A stretch of DNA of 64,000 nt from Phenylobacterium sp. (GCF_004799515.1 NZ_SSMX01000037.1:1-64000); one strand, 5' to 3'; shown: positions 28,371 through 39,174, numbered from the stretch's first letter. The notes: generated by a model from the sequence alone, not told the origin. Numbers and translations: made by a program.

Positions 28371-28422
28371 GTCTGGGTCCCGGCTCGGCCTTCGGGCTTC
28401 ACCCTCCGTTGGCCGGGATGAC
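28371..28422. repeat. Intergenic palindromic repeat R4 (short form)
   Basis: 52 bp from GTCTGGGTCCCGG to CCGGGATGAC. It has the same end sequence (CCGGGATGAC) and GGGTCCCGG block as R2 and R3, with a different middle. It lies between the groEL stop and its terminator and so is part of the groESL 3' untranslated RNA. Confidence 0.6.
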
Positions 28423-28427
28423 AGGTC

Positions 28428-30104
<1,677 letters not shown>

Positions 30105-30130
30105 TTAAGGGGCGGAGACGTGCGGGCGGT

Positions 30131-30421
30131 TTAAGCCTCGAGCACGCCCAGGATGTCGCTTTCCTTCATGATCAGCAGGTCTTTGCCATCGAGCTTGACC
30201 TCGGTGCCGGACCACTTGCCGAACAGGATGCGGTCACCCTTCTTGACGTCGAGGGGCTGGATCTTACCGCTGTCGTCGCGGGCGCCGGGGCCGACGGAGA
30301 CGACTTCGCCTTCCTGCGGCTTTTCCTTCGCGGTGTCGGGGATGATGATCCCGCCCTTGGTCTTCTCTTCTTCCTCGACGCGCTTGACGAGGACGCGGTC
30401 TCCCAGGGGACGAAACGCCAT
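30131..30421 (-). CDS. groES: Co-chaperonin GroES (10 kDa)
   Basis: 96-residue lid of the GroEL chamber: [29 protein letters not shown], mobile loop at about 18-32, then [50 protein letters not shown] in register with the family. It is the first gene of the groESL operon. The leader carries a CIRCE inverted repeat 69 bp upstream of the ATG. Confidence 0.97.
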   Translation of the reverse strand: MAFRPLGDRVLVKRVEEEEKTKGGIIIPDTAKEKPQEGEVVSVGPGARDDSGKIQPLDVKKGDRILFGKWSGTEVKLDGKDLLIMKESDILGVLEA

Positions 30422-30489
30422 GATGCTCTTTCTCCGTATCGGTACGGCGGTTGGTTTTGGTGGCGTCAGCGCCCGGATCGGCCCGCGTG

Positions 30490-30516
30490 TTAGCAGTCGC
30501 CGGCCCTGAGTGCTAA
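30490..30516. promoter_or_regulatory. CIRCE element (HrcA operator) of groESL
   Basis: TTAGCAGTC-N9-GAGTGCTAA (30490-30498, 30508-30516). It matches the TTAGCACTC-N9-GAGTGCTAA consensus with one mismatch in the left arm. It lies between the candidate promoter and groES, the usual layout for heat-inducible HrcA repression. Confidence 0.93.
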
Positions 30517-30526
30517 CGGCGGCTTG

Positions 30527-30555
30527 CAGGTAGGTGGACGGCTAGCGGGAGTCAA
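30527..30555 (-). promoter_or_regulatory. Candidate groESL promoter
   Basis: Reading the minus strand, TTGACT (30555-30550) is followed after 17 bp by TACCTG (30532-30527), so transcription would start just before the CIRCE repeat. A heat-shock sigma-32 site may overlap (CTTGAC is also the sigma-32 -35 start) but no good -10 for it was seen. Confidence 0.5.
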
Positions 30556-30641
30556 GTCGGCGGCGCGATGAGACAAAGCTTGCGGGAACCGCAGCTTCGC
30601 CGTTTCGTTCCGCATACGGTGTTCGAAAGTCGGGTGCGGCC

Positions 30642-31859
30642 ATGGCGCTTCAAGACTTCCTCCAACGGGTCATCCGTGACGGTGACCTGAGCGTGAAACT
30701 CCCTTCCGGCGAGGTGCTGAAGCTCGGCGACGGGACAGGTCCTCGGATTGCCGTGCGCATCGCCGACCGCCGCTGGATGACCTGGCTGGCGATCTACCCC
30801 TCCATGGCGCTGGGCGAGGCCTATATGGACGGCGGCCTCGTGATGGAAGAGGGCGCGATCTGGGACCTGGTGGACCTGATCGGCCGCAACGCCCGGTACC
30901 GGCCGCTGAAGCGGGTGGGCGCCTTGTCGCGCTGGTGGCTGGACCGGCGGCTGCAGGCCAACGCCCGCCTGGCCGCCCGGCGCAACGTCGCCCACCACTA
31001 CGACCTGTCGGTGGACTTCTACCGGCGCTTCCTGGACCCGGACCTGCAGTACAGCTGCGCCTATTTCGCCCGGCCCGACATGACGCTGGAAGAGGCCCAA
31101 GCCGCCAAGAAGCAGCACATCGCCGCTAAGCTCCTGCTGCAGCCCGGACAGACGGTGCTGGACATCGGCTGCGGCTGGGGCGGGTTGGGCCTGAGCCTCG
31201 CCCAGGCCGCCGATGTGCAGGTGGACGGCATCACGCTCTCGACCGAACAACTAGGGACGGCGCGCTGGCGGGCGGAAAGCTCTGGCCTGGCGGAGCGGGC
31301 GCGGTTTTCGCTCACCGACTACCGCGACGTTCAGGGCCCCTACGACCGGGTCGTCTCGGTGGGGATGTTCGAGCATGTCGGGCGGCCGAACTACCAGACC
31401 TACTTCGACCAGATCGCGCGCCTCCTGAAGGACGACGGCGTGGCCCTGGTCCATGCGATCGGCCGCTCGGAAGGCCCGGCGCTCAACCAGCCCTGGATCG
31501 AGAAATACATCTTCCCCGGCGGCTACATCCCGGCGCTGTCGGAGGTGATCCCCTGCGTGGAGCGGGCCGGCCTGATCGTCGCCGACATGGAGATCCTGCG
31601 TCTCCACTACGCCGAGACCCTGCGCTGCTGGCGCGAGCGGTTCACCGCCCAGCGCGCCGAGGTGGCGCGGATGTACGATGAGCGCTTCTGCCGGATGTGG
31701 GAGTTCTACCTCTCGATCAGCGAGCTCGCGTTCCGCCACCGCGGCCACATGGTCTTCCAGCTGCAGCTCACCAAGCGCATCGACGCCGCCCCGATCACCC
31801 GCGACTACATGGCCCGTAACGATCCCCGGATCGCCGAGCCGGTTCGCCAGGTGGCCTGA
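30642..31859 (+). CDS. cfa: Cyclopropane-fatty-acyl-phospholipid synthase
   Basis: 405-residue SAM-dependent enzyme that adds a methylene bridge to unsaturated membrane lipids. Seen: RNVAHHYDLSVDFYRRFLDPDLQYSCAYF (bicarbonate/lipid region, about 113-142), SAM loop VLDIGCGWGGLGLSLA (about 172-187), GVTLS-type ITLSTEQL, and FEHVGRPNYQTYF. The N-terminal lipid-binding domain is present, so it is full-length. Divergent from groESL, with 125 bp between the start codon and CIRCE. Confidence 0.92.
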   Translation: MALQDFLQRVIRDGDLSVKLPSGEVLKLGDGTGPRIAVRIADRRWMTWLAIYPSMALGEAYMDGGLVMEEGAIWDLVDLIGRNARYRPLKRVGALSRWWLDRRLQANARLAARRNVAHHYDLSVDFYRRFLDPDLQYSCAYFARPDMTLEEAQAAKKQHIAAKLLLQPGQTVLDIGCGWGGLGLSLAQAADVQVDGITLSTEQLGTARWRAESSGLAERARFSLTDYRDVQGPYDRVVSVGMFEHVGRPNYQTYFDQIARLLKDDGVALVHAIGRSEGPALNQPWIEKYIFPGGYIPALSEVIPCVERAGLIVADMEILRLHYAETLRCWRERFTAQRAEVARMYDERFCRMWEFYLSISELAFRHRGHMVFQLQLTKRIDAAPITRDYMARNDPRIAEPVRQVA

Positions 31860-31964
31860 ACCGCAAATGGCCTGAGCGACGCACCAAGATTTCTGCTGGA
31901 GGCGTCGCAACCTCGTCGCTAGGGTCTCTCCCCGACAACGCAAAAACCAGTCGGGAGATTATCT

Positions 31965-32378
31965 ATGCGCCGCGCCCTCGCGCTTGCCGCCCTCATCGCC
32001 GCCTCGGCCGCCGTCGCCGGCGCCGCCAACGCCGAGCATTGGACCAAGTTCGCCGACGGCGAGAACGGCACCGAATGGTCCTATGACGGCGACTACAGCT
32101 ACAAGGACCAGGCCACCGGCCGCGTGGTGGTCATGCAGGCCATCTCCAAGCCGTCGGCCGGCTTCATGCCCGCGGGCCCGGACAAGGGCGTCGGCTACAT
32201 CTACGCCCTGGACTGCACCAAGAAGAACCTGATCCTGATCACCGCCTACAAGCCTTCCCAGCCGTTCCAGATGCCGACCACCTGGCGTTCCGACACGCCC
32301 AAGCAGGTCGGCGGCGCCGAGGACCAGGCGCTGTTCGCCGCGGTCTGCCCGAAGGCCGATAAGCTGCCGACGAAGTAG
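31965..32378 (+). CDS. Small exported protein, adhesin-E-like
   Basis: 137 residues with a clear signal peptide (cut near AGAANA, residue 23). The mature part, EHWTKFADGENGTEWSYDGDYSYKDQATGRVVVMQAISKP, resembles the surface-adhesin protein E fold, in which a short beta domain starts with a conserved tryptophan. Two cysteines (in LDCTKK and AAVCPK) could form a disulfide. GGGAG precedes the ATG. Function unknown; family match is tentative. Confidence 0.65.
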   Translation: MRRALALAALIAASAAVAGAANAEHWTKFADGENGTEWSYDGDYSYKDQATGRVVVMQAISKPSAGFMPAGPDKGVGYIYALDCTKKNLILITAYKPSQPFQMPTTWRSDTPKQVGGAEDQALFAAVCPKADKLPTK

Positions 32379-32466
32379 GCCGCTTCCGGCCTCAGACCTC
32401 CATCGAGATTCGAAGCCGCGACGGCGGCGGGCGATATGCCCGCCGCTGAACTCGTGCGCGGCCGGC

Positions 32467-32486
32467 GTTTAAACACTTGTTTGAAC
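32467..32486. promoter_or_regulatory. Palindromic operator upstream of the acyl-CoA dehydrogenase gene
   Basis: GTTTAAACA-CT-TGTTTGAAC: two 9-bp arms, one mismatch, ending 53 bp before the acyl-CoA dehydrogenase ATG. The AAAC-N4-GTTTG core resembles sites of TetR-type fatty-acid regulators such as PsrA or FadR of that family. No regulator gene is beside it. Confidence 0.5.
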
Positions 32487-32538
32487 ACCCCGGATGGGCC
32501 AAAGATTAGGGCCAGAAGAGCCCCTGGGAGCGACCCCG

Positions 32539-33858
32539 ATGACCATGACCGCCGACCGTCCGCAGTCCAGCTTCGCGCTGAACCCGCAGGATGAGCTCAA
32601 CGACCTGCGGATGAGCGAAAAGGCCCTGCCGCTGTTGAACCACGTCAAGCGGTTCGTGCAGGAAGTCGTCGAGCCGATGAGCGAGAAGTTCCACGCCCTT
32701 GACGAGGGTAAGACGGACATCTGGTCCTACGCCCCCGGCCAGCTCGAACTCCTGGAAGCAGCCAAGGACCAGGCCAAGAAGGAGGGCCTCTGGAACTTCT
32801 TCCTGCCCAACGCCGAGACCGGCGAGGGCCTGTCGAACCTCGACTACGCCTACATCGCCGTCGAGCTGGGCAAGAACCGCATGGCGTCGGAGACCATGAA
32901 CTGCGCCGCGCCCGACACCGGCAACATGGAGGTGCTGGAGCGCGTCGGCACGCCTGCCCAGAAGAAGCAGTGGCTGGAGCCGCTGCTGCGCGGCGAGATC
33001 CGCTCGGCCTTCGCCATGACCGAGGTCAACGCCGCCTCGTCAGACGCCAAGAACATCAACACCCGCGCCACCCTGGTCGGCGACGAGTACGTGATCAACG
33101 GCGAGAAACACTACATCTCCGGCGCCGGCGACCCGCGCTGCAAGATCATGATCACCATGGTGCAGACCAGCCCCGACGGCCCGCCGAACCTTCGCCAGTC
33201 GCAGATCCTGGTGCCCACCGACGCGCCCGGGGTGAAGATCGTCGGGCCCATGTGCGTGTTCGGCGATCCCGACGCCCCGCACGGCCACATGCACATCATC
33301 TTCGACAACGTCCGCGTGCCGAAGGAGAACATGCTGCTGGGCGAAGGCCGCGGCTTCGAGATCAGCCAGCTGCGCCTGGGCCCCGGCCGCATCCACCACT
33401 GCATGCGCGCCATCGGCTCGGCGGAGAAGGCGCTCGACCTGATGGTCACCCGCGGCCTGACCCGCGAGGCGTTCGGCAAGCAGCTCGTCTACCTGGGCGG
33501 CAACCTGGAGATCATCTCCCGCGCCCGCATCGACATCGAGGCCATGCGCCTGATGGTGCTGAAGGCCGCCAAGGCCATGGACGTCCTGGGCAACCAGGAA
33601 GCCCGCGTATGGATCCACATGGTCAAGGCCATGGTGCCCGAGCGGGTCTGCCAGATCATCGACCAGGCGATCCAGATGCACGGCGCGACCGGGGTCAGCC
33701 AGAAGACCCCGTTGGCGCGGATGTACACCTCGACGCGGACCCTGCGCATCGCCGACGGCCCGGACGAGGTCCACCACATGGTGGTCGGCCGCAACGAGCT
33801 GCGCCAGTACCGCGAGATGCCGCAGGACGCCTCCACCGCGGCGGTGTTCCGCAACTGA
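32539..33858 (+). CDS. Acyl-CoA dehydrogenase family protein
   Basis: 439-residue FAD enzyme that introduces a trans-2 double bond into acyl-CoA. Seen: GLWNFFLPNAETGEGLSNLDYA, FAMTEVNAASSDAKNINTRA (flavin-binding loop), GEKHYISGAGDPRCKIMI and MLLGEGRGFEISQLRLGPGRIHHCMRAIG. The C-terminal QMHGATGVSQKTPLARMYTSTRTLRIADGPDEVHHM follows the long-chain/ACAD10-11-like group. GGGAGC precedes ATG 32539. Chain-length preference unknown. Confidence 0.9.
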   Translation: MTMTADRPQSSFALNPQDELNDLRMSEKALPLLNHVKRFVQEVVEPMSEKFHALDEGKTDIWSYAPGQLELLEAAKDQAKKEGLWNFFLPNAETGEGLSNLDYAYIAVELGKNRMASETMNCAAPDTGNMEVLERVGTPAQKKQWLEPLLRGEIRSAFAMTEVNAASSDAKNINTRATLVGDEYVINGEKHYISGAGDPRCKIMITMVQTSPDGPPNLRQSQILVPTDAPGVKIVGPMCVFGDPDAPHGHMHIIFDNVRVPKENMLLGEGRGFEISQLRLGPGRIHHCMRAIGSAEKALDLMVTRGLTREAFGKQLVYLGGNLEIISRARIDIEAMRLMVLKAAKAMDVLGNQEARVWIHMVKAMVPERVCQIIDQAIQMHGATGVSQKTPLARMYTSTRTLRIADGPDEVHHMVVGRNELRQYREMPQDASTAAVFRN

Positions 33859-33881
33859 TCCTGGCGATCGGTTCCTGACGA

Positions 33882-34577
33882 TCAGCGCGGGACGCCGCCC
33901 GGCCGGGCGGCGAGGTCCGCCGGAGGCGCCGGCGGGATCGGCCGCAACCCCATGGGCGGCTTGATGAGTTCGAGCACGAGCAGGCCCTGGCTGACCCAAT
34001 AGCGGTGGCCGGCCGCCACCTGGCAGGCGACCAGCTGGTGGGCGGGGTTGCGCCGGCTCTGCGCCGTGAAGCAGGCGGTGCTCGGAACGCCGGCCAGGTT
34101 CGAGACCGTATAGACGCCTGGCGGATTCGGCGCCCAAGCCACGCCGGCGTATTCAAGAAAGCGCGGCGCGAGCAGGCCGGTCAGCCGTGCATGCAGCTCC
34201 GCCGCCGTCAGCCAGCGATGCTGCATCGGAAGATAGGTCTGGCCCGGCGCCGGTTCGACGCCGTCGATCGTCGCCACGCCCGCGACGGCATGGGTATAGT
34301 AGCCCGAGGCGACGCCGCAGACGACGGTCGCCTGGGCGCCCCGAGCCGCGATGATGGCGTTCACCGTGCCGTCGGCGGCGGGATAGACGCCGGTGACCTC
34401 TCGCGGCCCCCAGCGCGGATCGAGGTGCTCATCGGCGTCCGCCGCACAGTCATGGACCATCTGCCGCGCCTTTTCCTGGGGCGTCATCTGGTGGCAGGCC
34501 GCAAGGGCCAGGGCCAAGCCTAGTACGGCGCCGATCGCCAGCGCCGCCGTGACCGGGTTTGGCGGTCCATGGTTCAC
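33882..34577 (-). CDS. Putative lipoprotein, unknown function
   Basis: 231 residues from a GTG start (34575-34577) behind a GGAGGGAGG stretch. The leader LGLALALAACHQM has a lipobox (LAAC, lipid cysteine at 28). The mature part has cysteines at about 44, 87, 171 and 185 and repeated VYxV/ VxGVA segments, but matches no family I recognise. The tail is proline-rich (LRPIPPAPPADLAARPGG). It is tail-to-tail with the acyl-CoA dehydrogenase (23 bp apart). Confidence 0.6.
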   Translation of the reverse strand: MNHGPPNPVTAALAIGAVLGLALALAACHQMTPQEKARQMVHDCAADADEHLDPRWGPREVTGVYPAADGTVNAIIAARGAQATVVCGVASGYYTHAVAGVATIDGVEPAPGQTYLPMQHRWLTAAELHARLTGLLAPRFLEYAGVAWAPNPPGVYTVSNLAGVPSTACFTAQSRRNPAHQLVACQVAAGHRYWVSQGLLVLELIKPPMGLRPIPPAPPADLAARPGGVPR

Positions 34578-34728
34578 GCCTTCGATCCTCCCTCCGCCTT
34601 CGTAAGCTGCGCGGGATAAGGGTCCGATGCCAGGGTCATGGCGCCGAAGGCCCTGGAGAAGGGTCCTGGCGCGCTCCATGCAGTTCTGCCTAAAGTACCG
34701 AAAACGCGTACCTGGGGAGGCTGCTGAA

Positions 34729-36210
34729 ATGAAACCCGTGACTTTGGGGCTGTCGGTGTTCGCGTTGTCGCTGGCGGGCTTCGCCGCGCATGCCGAGACC
34801 GCCTGCGCCGACCTGATGAAGACGCCGCTGCCGCACGCCCAGGTGACCAAGGCGGTCTCCGAGGCGGTGGGCGACAAGCAGGTCTGCAAGGTCGACGTGA
34901 CCAGCAAGCCTACCGCCGACAGCGACATCCGCCTGTCGCTGTGGATCCCCGAAGGCGCGGCCTGGAACGGCAAGTTCGTCCAGCTCGGCAACGGCGGCTT
35001 CGCGGGCCAGATCCCCGTGGCCCAGTTCGGCCGCGTGGTGCGCGCCGGCTACGCGGTCAGCGGCACCGACGACGGCCACCAGTCCAAGGTGATCACCGCC
35101 GCCGACTGGGCGCTGGGGCACCCCGAGAAGATCACCGACTTCGGCTGGCGGGCGGTCAAGGAGACCACCGACATCTCCAAGGCCCTGATCAAGGCTCAAA
35201 AGGGTGGCGGCCCGCAGAAGTCCTATTTCAACGGCTGCTCGGACGGCGGACGCGAGGCGCTGATGTCGGCCCAGCGCTTCCCCAACGACTTCGACGGCAT
35301 CGTGGCCGGCGCGCCGGCCGCCTACATGAGCCAGCTGTTCGGCATCTCCGCCGTACAGCAGCAGGCCATGACCAAGCCGGGCGGCTATCTGGGCGCGCCG
35401 CAGCGCGACCTCCTGCAAAAGGCCTCGATAGCCCAGTGCTCCCCGGGAGAGCCCTTCATCCGCGATCCCGCCGCCTGCCACTTCGATCCGGGCAAGCTGG
35501 CCTGCAAGCCCGGCCAGACTGACGAGTGCCTGACACCGGCCCAGGTGGTCTCGGCCAAGGCCATGTACACCGGCCGCACCGACGCCAAGGGCAATGTGCT
35601 GTTCCCGGGCTTCAGCCCGGGCGCCGAGGGCCTGAATGGCGGCTGGAACGCCTGGCTGACCGGCCCCACCGACGACCTGCGGCCCCACGCCATGGGTTTC
35701 GCCTTCTCGTCGGACGCCTTCAAGTACTTCGCCTTCCAGGACCCGAACTTCGACTTCCTTAAGATGGACATGGGCGCGCAGTACGCGACGGCGCAGAAGA
35801 AGATGGCCGAGGAAGTGGACGCGCCGAACCCGAACCTCACGGCGTTCGAGAAGCGCGGCGGCAAGCTGATCCAGTACCACGGGTGGAATGACCCGGCGAT
35901 CCCGCCGCGCTCCTCGATCCGCTACTACGAGGACGTGCGCAAGACGATGGGGAACACCGACAGCTTCTACCGGATGTACCTGATCCCCGGCATGTTGCAC
36001 TGCGCCGGCGGCGTCGGCCCAAGCAACGTCGACTGGCTGGCCGAGCTGGACAGCTGGGTCACCGCCGGCAAGGCGCCGGGCGAAGTTGTCGCCCAAGGCG
36101 GCGCCGGCCAGTCGCCGGGCGGCCCGCCCAGCCAGGTGCTGTGTCCCTATCCGGCGGTGGCCCGCAAGGCCGGCGAGGCCTACGCCTGCGCCGCCCCGAA
36201 GAAGGGCTGA
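34729..36210 (+). CDS. Tannase/feruloyl esterase family protein, copy 1
   Basis: 493-residue exported esterase with signal peptide to about residue 22 (FAAHAET). It belongs to the PF07519 group that hydrolyses galloyl or feruloyl esters of plant material. The nucleophile motif GCSDGG (S171, next to C170) and the late YHGWNDPAIPP (Asp) and MLHCAGG (His plus Cys) form the CS-D-HC catalytic set. The calcium-lid segment CKPGQTDECLTP is also present. It is followed after 5 bp by a second, similar gene. Confidence 0.92.
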   Translation: MKPVTLGLSVFALSLAGFAAHAETACADLMKTPLPHAQVTKAVSEAVGDKQVCKVDVTSKPTADSDIRLSLWIPEGAAWNGKFVQLGNGGFAGQIPVAQFGRVVRAGYAVSGTDDGHQSKVITAADWALGHPEKITDFGWRAVKETTDISKALIKAQKGGGPQKSYFNGCSDGGREALMSAQRFPNDFDGIVAGAPAAYMSQLFGISAVQQQAMTKPGGYLGAPQRDLLQKASIAQCSPGEPFIRDPAACHFDPGKLACKPGQTDECLTPAQVVSAKAMYTGRTDAKGNVLFPGFSPGAEGLNGGWNAWLTGPTDDLRPHAMGFAFSSDAFKYFAFQDPNFDFLKMDMGAQYATAQKKMAEEVDAPNPNLTAFEKRGGKLIQYHGWNDPAIPPRSSIRYYEDVRKTMGNTDSFYRMYLIPGMLHCAGGVGPSNVDWLAELDSWVTAGKAPGEVVAQGGAGQSPGGPPSQVLCPYPAVARKAGEAYACAAPKKG

Positions 36211-36215
36211 GTCCC

Positions 36216-37670
36216 ATGCGCCTGATCCTGCTCGCGTCCGCCGGCCTCGCGCTGGCGGCGCCCGCCGCCGCGCGCGCGGAAACCGCCTGCGCCGACATGG
36301 CCCACGCCGCCCTGCCGCACGCCGAGATCACCAACGCCAAACCGATGGCGATCAAGGGCGGCCAGGGCTGCCAGATCGAACTCGACAGCCACCCGACCGC
36401 GGACTCCGACATCAAGATCGAGGTGCTGATCCCGATCGGCCAGGCCTGGAACGGCAAGTTCGTGCAAGTCGGCAACGGCGGGCTGGCGGGCTCGATCCCC
36501 TGGGCCCAGGTCAAGCTGCGCGCCGACGAGGGCTACGCCGCCGCGGGCACCGACGACGGCCACGGCGGCAACGGCCGCACCGCGATCTGGGCGCTGGGCC
36601 ATCCGCAAAAGATCGCCGACTTCGGCTGGCGTTCGCTGAAGGAGACCACGGACGCCGCCAAGCTCCTGATCAAGGCCCAGAAGGACGAGGCGCCCAAGCG
36701 CGCCTACTTCGTGGGCTGCTCGGCCGGCGGCCGCGAGGCCCTGATGGAGGCCCAGCGCTTCCCCGGAGACTTCGACGGCATCGTCGCCGGCGCCACGGCC
36801 AACTACAACACCCTGGGCTACGCCGGGCGCGCCTACATGCAGCAGGTGTTGGCCCGGCCCGGCGGCTATCTGGCCCTGCCGCAACTGCAACTGCTGCAGG
36901 ACGCCGCGCTCAAGCAATGCGCGAACGGCGAGCCCTTCATCCGCGATCAGCTCGCCTGCCATTTCGACCCGGCGGTGCTGAAGTGCAGGCCGGGCCAGAC
37001 CGAAGGCTGCCTGACCGCGCCCCAGATCGCCTCGGCCAAGGCGATCTATGGCGGCCGGATCGTGAACGGCAAGGTGGCCTATCCAGGCTACGAGCCGGGC
37101 GCGGAGGCCTTGCGCGGCGGCTGGCAGGCCTGGAACACCGGCGTCTCCCAGGACCGCTGGACGGAGTCCTCCGGCCACGCCATGGGCTCGCAGTTCATGA
37201 AGTACTTCCTCTACGACGATCCGTCGTTCGACTTCCTGAAAATGGATACGGGCGCGAAGCTCGACCGTGACCGGCAAAAGCTCGCCAAGGACCTGGACGC
37301 CACCGACGCCAATCTGACGCCCTTCGCCAGCCATGGCGGCAAGCTGATCCAGTACCATGGGTGGAATGACCCGGCGATCGCGCCGCGGGGCTCGATCCGC
37401 TACCACGACGCCGTGCTGGCGGAGACCAAGGACGCCGCCAGCTTCTACCGGCTCTACATGATCCCCGGCATGCTGCACTGCCAGGGCGGCAATGGACCGG
37501 GGACCGTGGACTGGCTCTCGATCCTCGACCGCTGGGTGGAGGCCAAGCAGGCGCCGCACGAGGTGACGGCCACCGGCCAGGGCGGCGCGAGCCAGCTGCT
37601 CTGTCCCTATCCGGGCGTGGCGCGCAAGGCGGGTGAGGCCTGGGCCTGCTCGGCGGCGAAGAAGGGCTGA
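36216..37670 (+). CDS. Tannase/feruloyl esterase family protein, copy 2
   Basis: 484 residues, signal peptide to about residue 21. Same architecture as the preceding gene: GCSAGG (S169), CRPGQTEGCLTAP, YHGWNDPAIAP and MLHCQGG. The two proteins are clearly paralogous (shared blocks such as AWNGKFVQ, HPTADSDI/KPTADSDI and QRFPGDFDGIVAGA). Encoded only 5 bp after copy 1, so one transcript is likely. They may differ in ester specificity; no transporter for the products is adjacent. Confidence 0.92.
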   Translation: MRLILLASAGLALAAPAAARAETACADMAHAALPHAEITNAKPMAIKGGQGCQIELDSHPTADSDIKIEVLIPIGQAWNGKFVQVGNGGLAGSIPWAQVKLRADEGYAAAGTDDGHGGNGRTAIWALGHPQKIADFGWRSLKETTDAAKLLIKAQKDEAPKRAYFVGCSAGGREALMEAQRFPGDFDGIVAGATANYNTLGYAGRAYMQQVLARPGGYLALPQLQLLQDAALKQCANGEPFIRDQLACHFDPAVLKCRPGQTEGCLTAPQIASAKAIYGGRIVNGKVAYPGYEPGAEALRGGWQAWNTGVSQDRWTESSGHAMGSQFMKYFLYDDPSFDFLKMDTGAKLDRDRQKLAKDLDATDANLTPFASHGGKLIQYHGWNDPAIAPRGSIRYHDAVLAETKDAASFYRLYMIPGMLHCQGGNGPGTVDWLSILDRWVEAKQAPHEVTATGQGGASQLLCPYPGVARKAGEAWACSAAKKG

Positions 37671-37741
37671 GACCCAAGGCGGCAAGCGTGGCTTTAGGAC
37701 TGGAAGCTCGGTCTGCGCGGGGGTAATCCGACACCGTTCAG

Positions 37742-38266
37742 ATGACGGAAGCCTTCCTCATACGCAGCCTGTCGCCGGACGAGGCGCAAGGCGTGGTCCC
37801 CGCGCTTGCCGCGGTGTTGCTGGACTGCGTCAAGGGCGGCGCCTCGGTCAGCTTCATGGCGGACATGACCCTGGACGAGGCCGAGGCGTTCTGGCGCGAA
37901 GAGACCGCCACGGACGACGGCCGATCGATCCTGGTGGCGGAGGACGACGACGGCGTCTTCGGCGTGGTGCAGGTCATTCCGGTCGCGATCCCCAATCAGC
38001 CACACCGGGTCGACATCTCGAAGTTGCTGGTCCATCGCCGTGGCCGCCGGCGCGGCGCGGCCGAGGCTCTGATGACCGCCGCGGAGGACGCCACCCGGCA
38101 AAAGGGGCGCTGGCTGATGGTGCTCGACACCGTCACCGGAAGCCCCGCTGACCTGCTCTACGAGAAACGCGGCTGGAGCCGCGCGGGCGTGATCCCCGAT
38201 TACGCGCTCTACCCCGACGGCGCGCTGTGCGACGCCACCTTCTTCTACAAAGCGCTCCGTCCATGA
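37742..38266 (+). CDS. GNAT family N-acetyltransferase
   Basis: 174 residues. The acetyl-CoA loop reads VHRRGRRRGAAEALMTAAEDAT (RxxGxG-like, about 98-118), preceded by the beta-4 strand DISKLLV and followed by a YEKRGWSRAGVIPDYALYPDG segment usual for this fold. Acceptor substrate unknown. Not obviously linked to the tannase genes (71-bp gap). Confidence 0.82.
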   Translation: MTEAFLIRSLSPDEAQGVVPALAAVLLDCVKGGASVSFMADMTLDEAEAFWREETATDDGRSILVAEDDDGVFGVVQVIPVAIPNQPHRVDISKLLVHRRGRRRGAAEALMTAAEDATRQKGRWLMVLDTVTGSPADLLYEKRGWSRAGVIPDYALYPDGALCDATFFYKALRP

Positions 38267-38386
38267 GGACGTTGAGCCCCAGCCGGACGGCCGGCCCCTT
38301 CTGGCGCACGTCGCGTCGCAGATCCGCGGACGGAGGGGCCTGTGTCCCCTTCGCGAGGCGGGTCGCAACTCCGAAGGATACTTCCC

Positions 38387-39136
38387 ATGACCCTGCTAAC
38401 GGGCGGCTTCATCGTCGCCATGTCGTTCGTGACGGCGGCGATCTCCGGCGTGTTCGGCATGGCGGGCGGGCTGATGCTCAAGGGCGCCCTGGCCCTCGTC
38501 CTGCCAGTCTCCGCCACCTTCGTCGTCCACGGCCTCTTACAGCTGGTCGCTAACGGCTGGCGGGCGATCCTCCACCGCCAGTTCGTGAGCTGGCGGATCG
38601 TGGCGATCTATGCGCTGGGCGCCTTCACCGCCGCCGCCCTGATCGGCCTCATTGTCTATGAGCCGACCCGGGCGACGCTCTACCTCCTGATGGGCCTGGT
38701 CCCCGGCCTCGTCTGGCTGCCGCAGGGCTGGGTGAAGGTCGACGCGTCGCGGCCGGTCCAGGCCTACGTCTGCGGGCTCGGCGTCACGGGTATGAACCTG
38801 ACGGCGGGCGTCGCCGGGCCGCTGCTCGACGTCTTCTTCGTGCGCACCGCGCTGACCCGCCACCAGATCGTCGCCACCAAGGCCGCGACCCAGGTGTTCA
38901 GCCACCTGATGAAGGTGGTGGTCTATGGCGCGCCGCTGGTCGCCGCCGGCGGCAAGGGCATCCCGCCCTGGTGGGTGTTCGCGCTGGCCGTGCCCCTCTC
39001 CATGTTGGGCACGGCGGCCGGCGGCATCCTGCTCAACCGGTTGAGCGACGTGGACTTCAAGCGCTACCTGCGGCTGATCCTGACGGTGATCGGGGCGGTC
39101 TACCTCGTGCAGGCCGCGCGGCTCTACCTGGGCTGA
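38387..39136 (+). CDS. TauE/SafE family membrane transporter
   Basis: 249 residues, about seven to eight predicted membrane helices. The N-terminal AAISGVFGMAGGLMLKGAL and the mid-protein TGMNLTAGVAGPLLDVFF carry the family's two G-rich repeats. The family exports sulfite, sulfoacetate or related organosulfur anions. GAAGGATA precedes the ATG. It ends at a strong terminator. Actual substrate unknown. Confidence 0.85.
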   Translation: MTLLTGGFIVAMSFVTAAISGVFGMAGGLMLKGALALVLPVSATFVVHGLLQLVANGWRAILHRQFVSWRIVAIYALGAFTAAALIGLIVYEPTRATLYLLMGLVPGLVWLPQGWVKVDASRPVQAYVCGLGVTGMNLTAGVAGPLLDVFFVRTALTRHQIVATKAATQVFSHLMKVVVYGAPLVAAGGKGIPPWWVFALAVPLSMLGTAAGGILLNRLSDVDFKRYLRLILTVIGAVYLVQAARLYLG

Positions 39137-39141
39137 TGGCC

Positions 39142-39174
39142 AAAAAAGAGCCGGGCCTTTTGGGCCCGGCTTTT
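39142..39174. terminator. Intrinsic terminator after the TauE/SafE gene
   Basis: AGCCGGGCC (39149-39157) pairs with GGCCCGGCT (39163-39171) around TTTTG, with AAAAAA before and TTTT after. Works for the forward gene and reads as bidirectional. Confidence 0.88.

Noticed and set aside
30422..30489. Second CIRCE or riboswitch in the groES leader
   Set aside because: Only one CIRCE repeat matches; the remaining leader shows no stable structure that I can defend.
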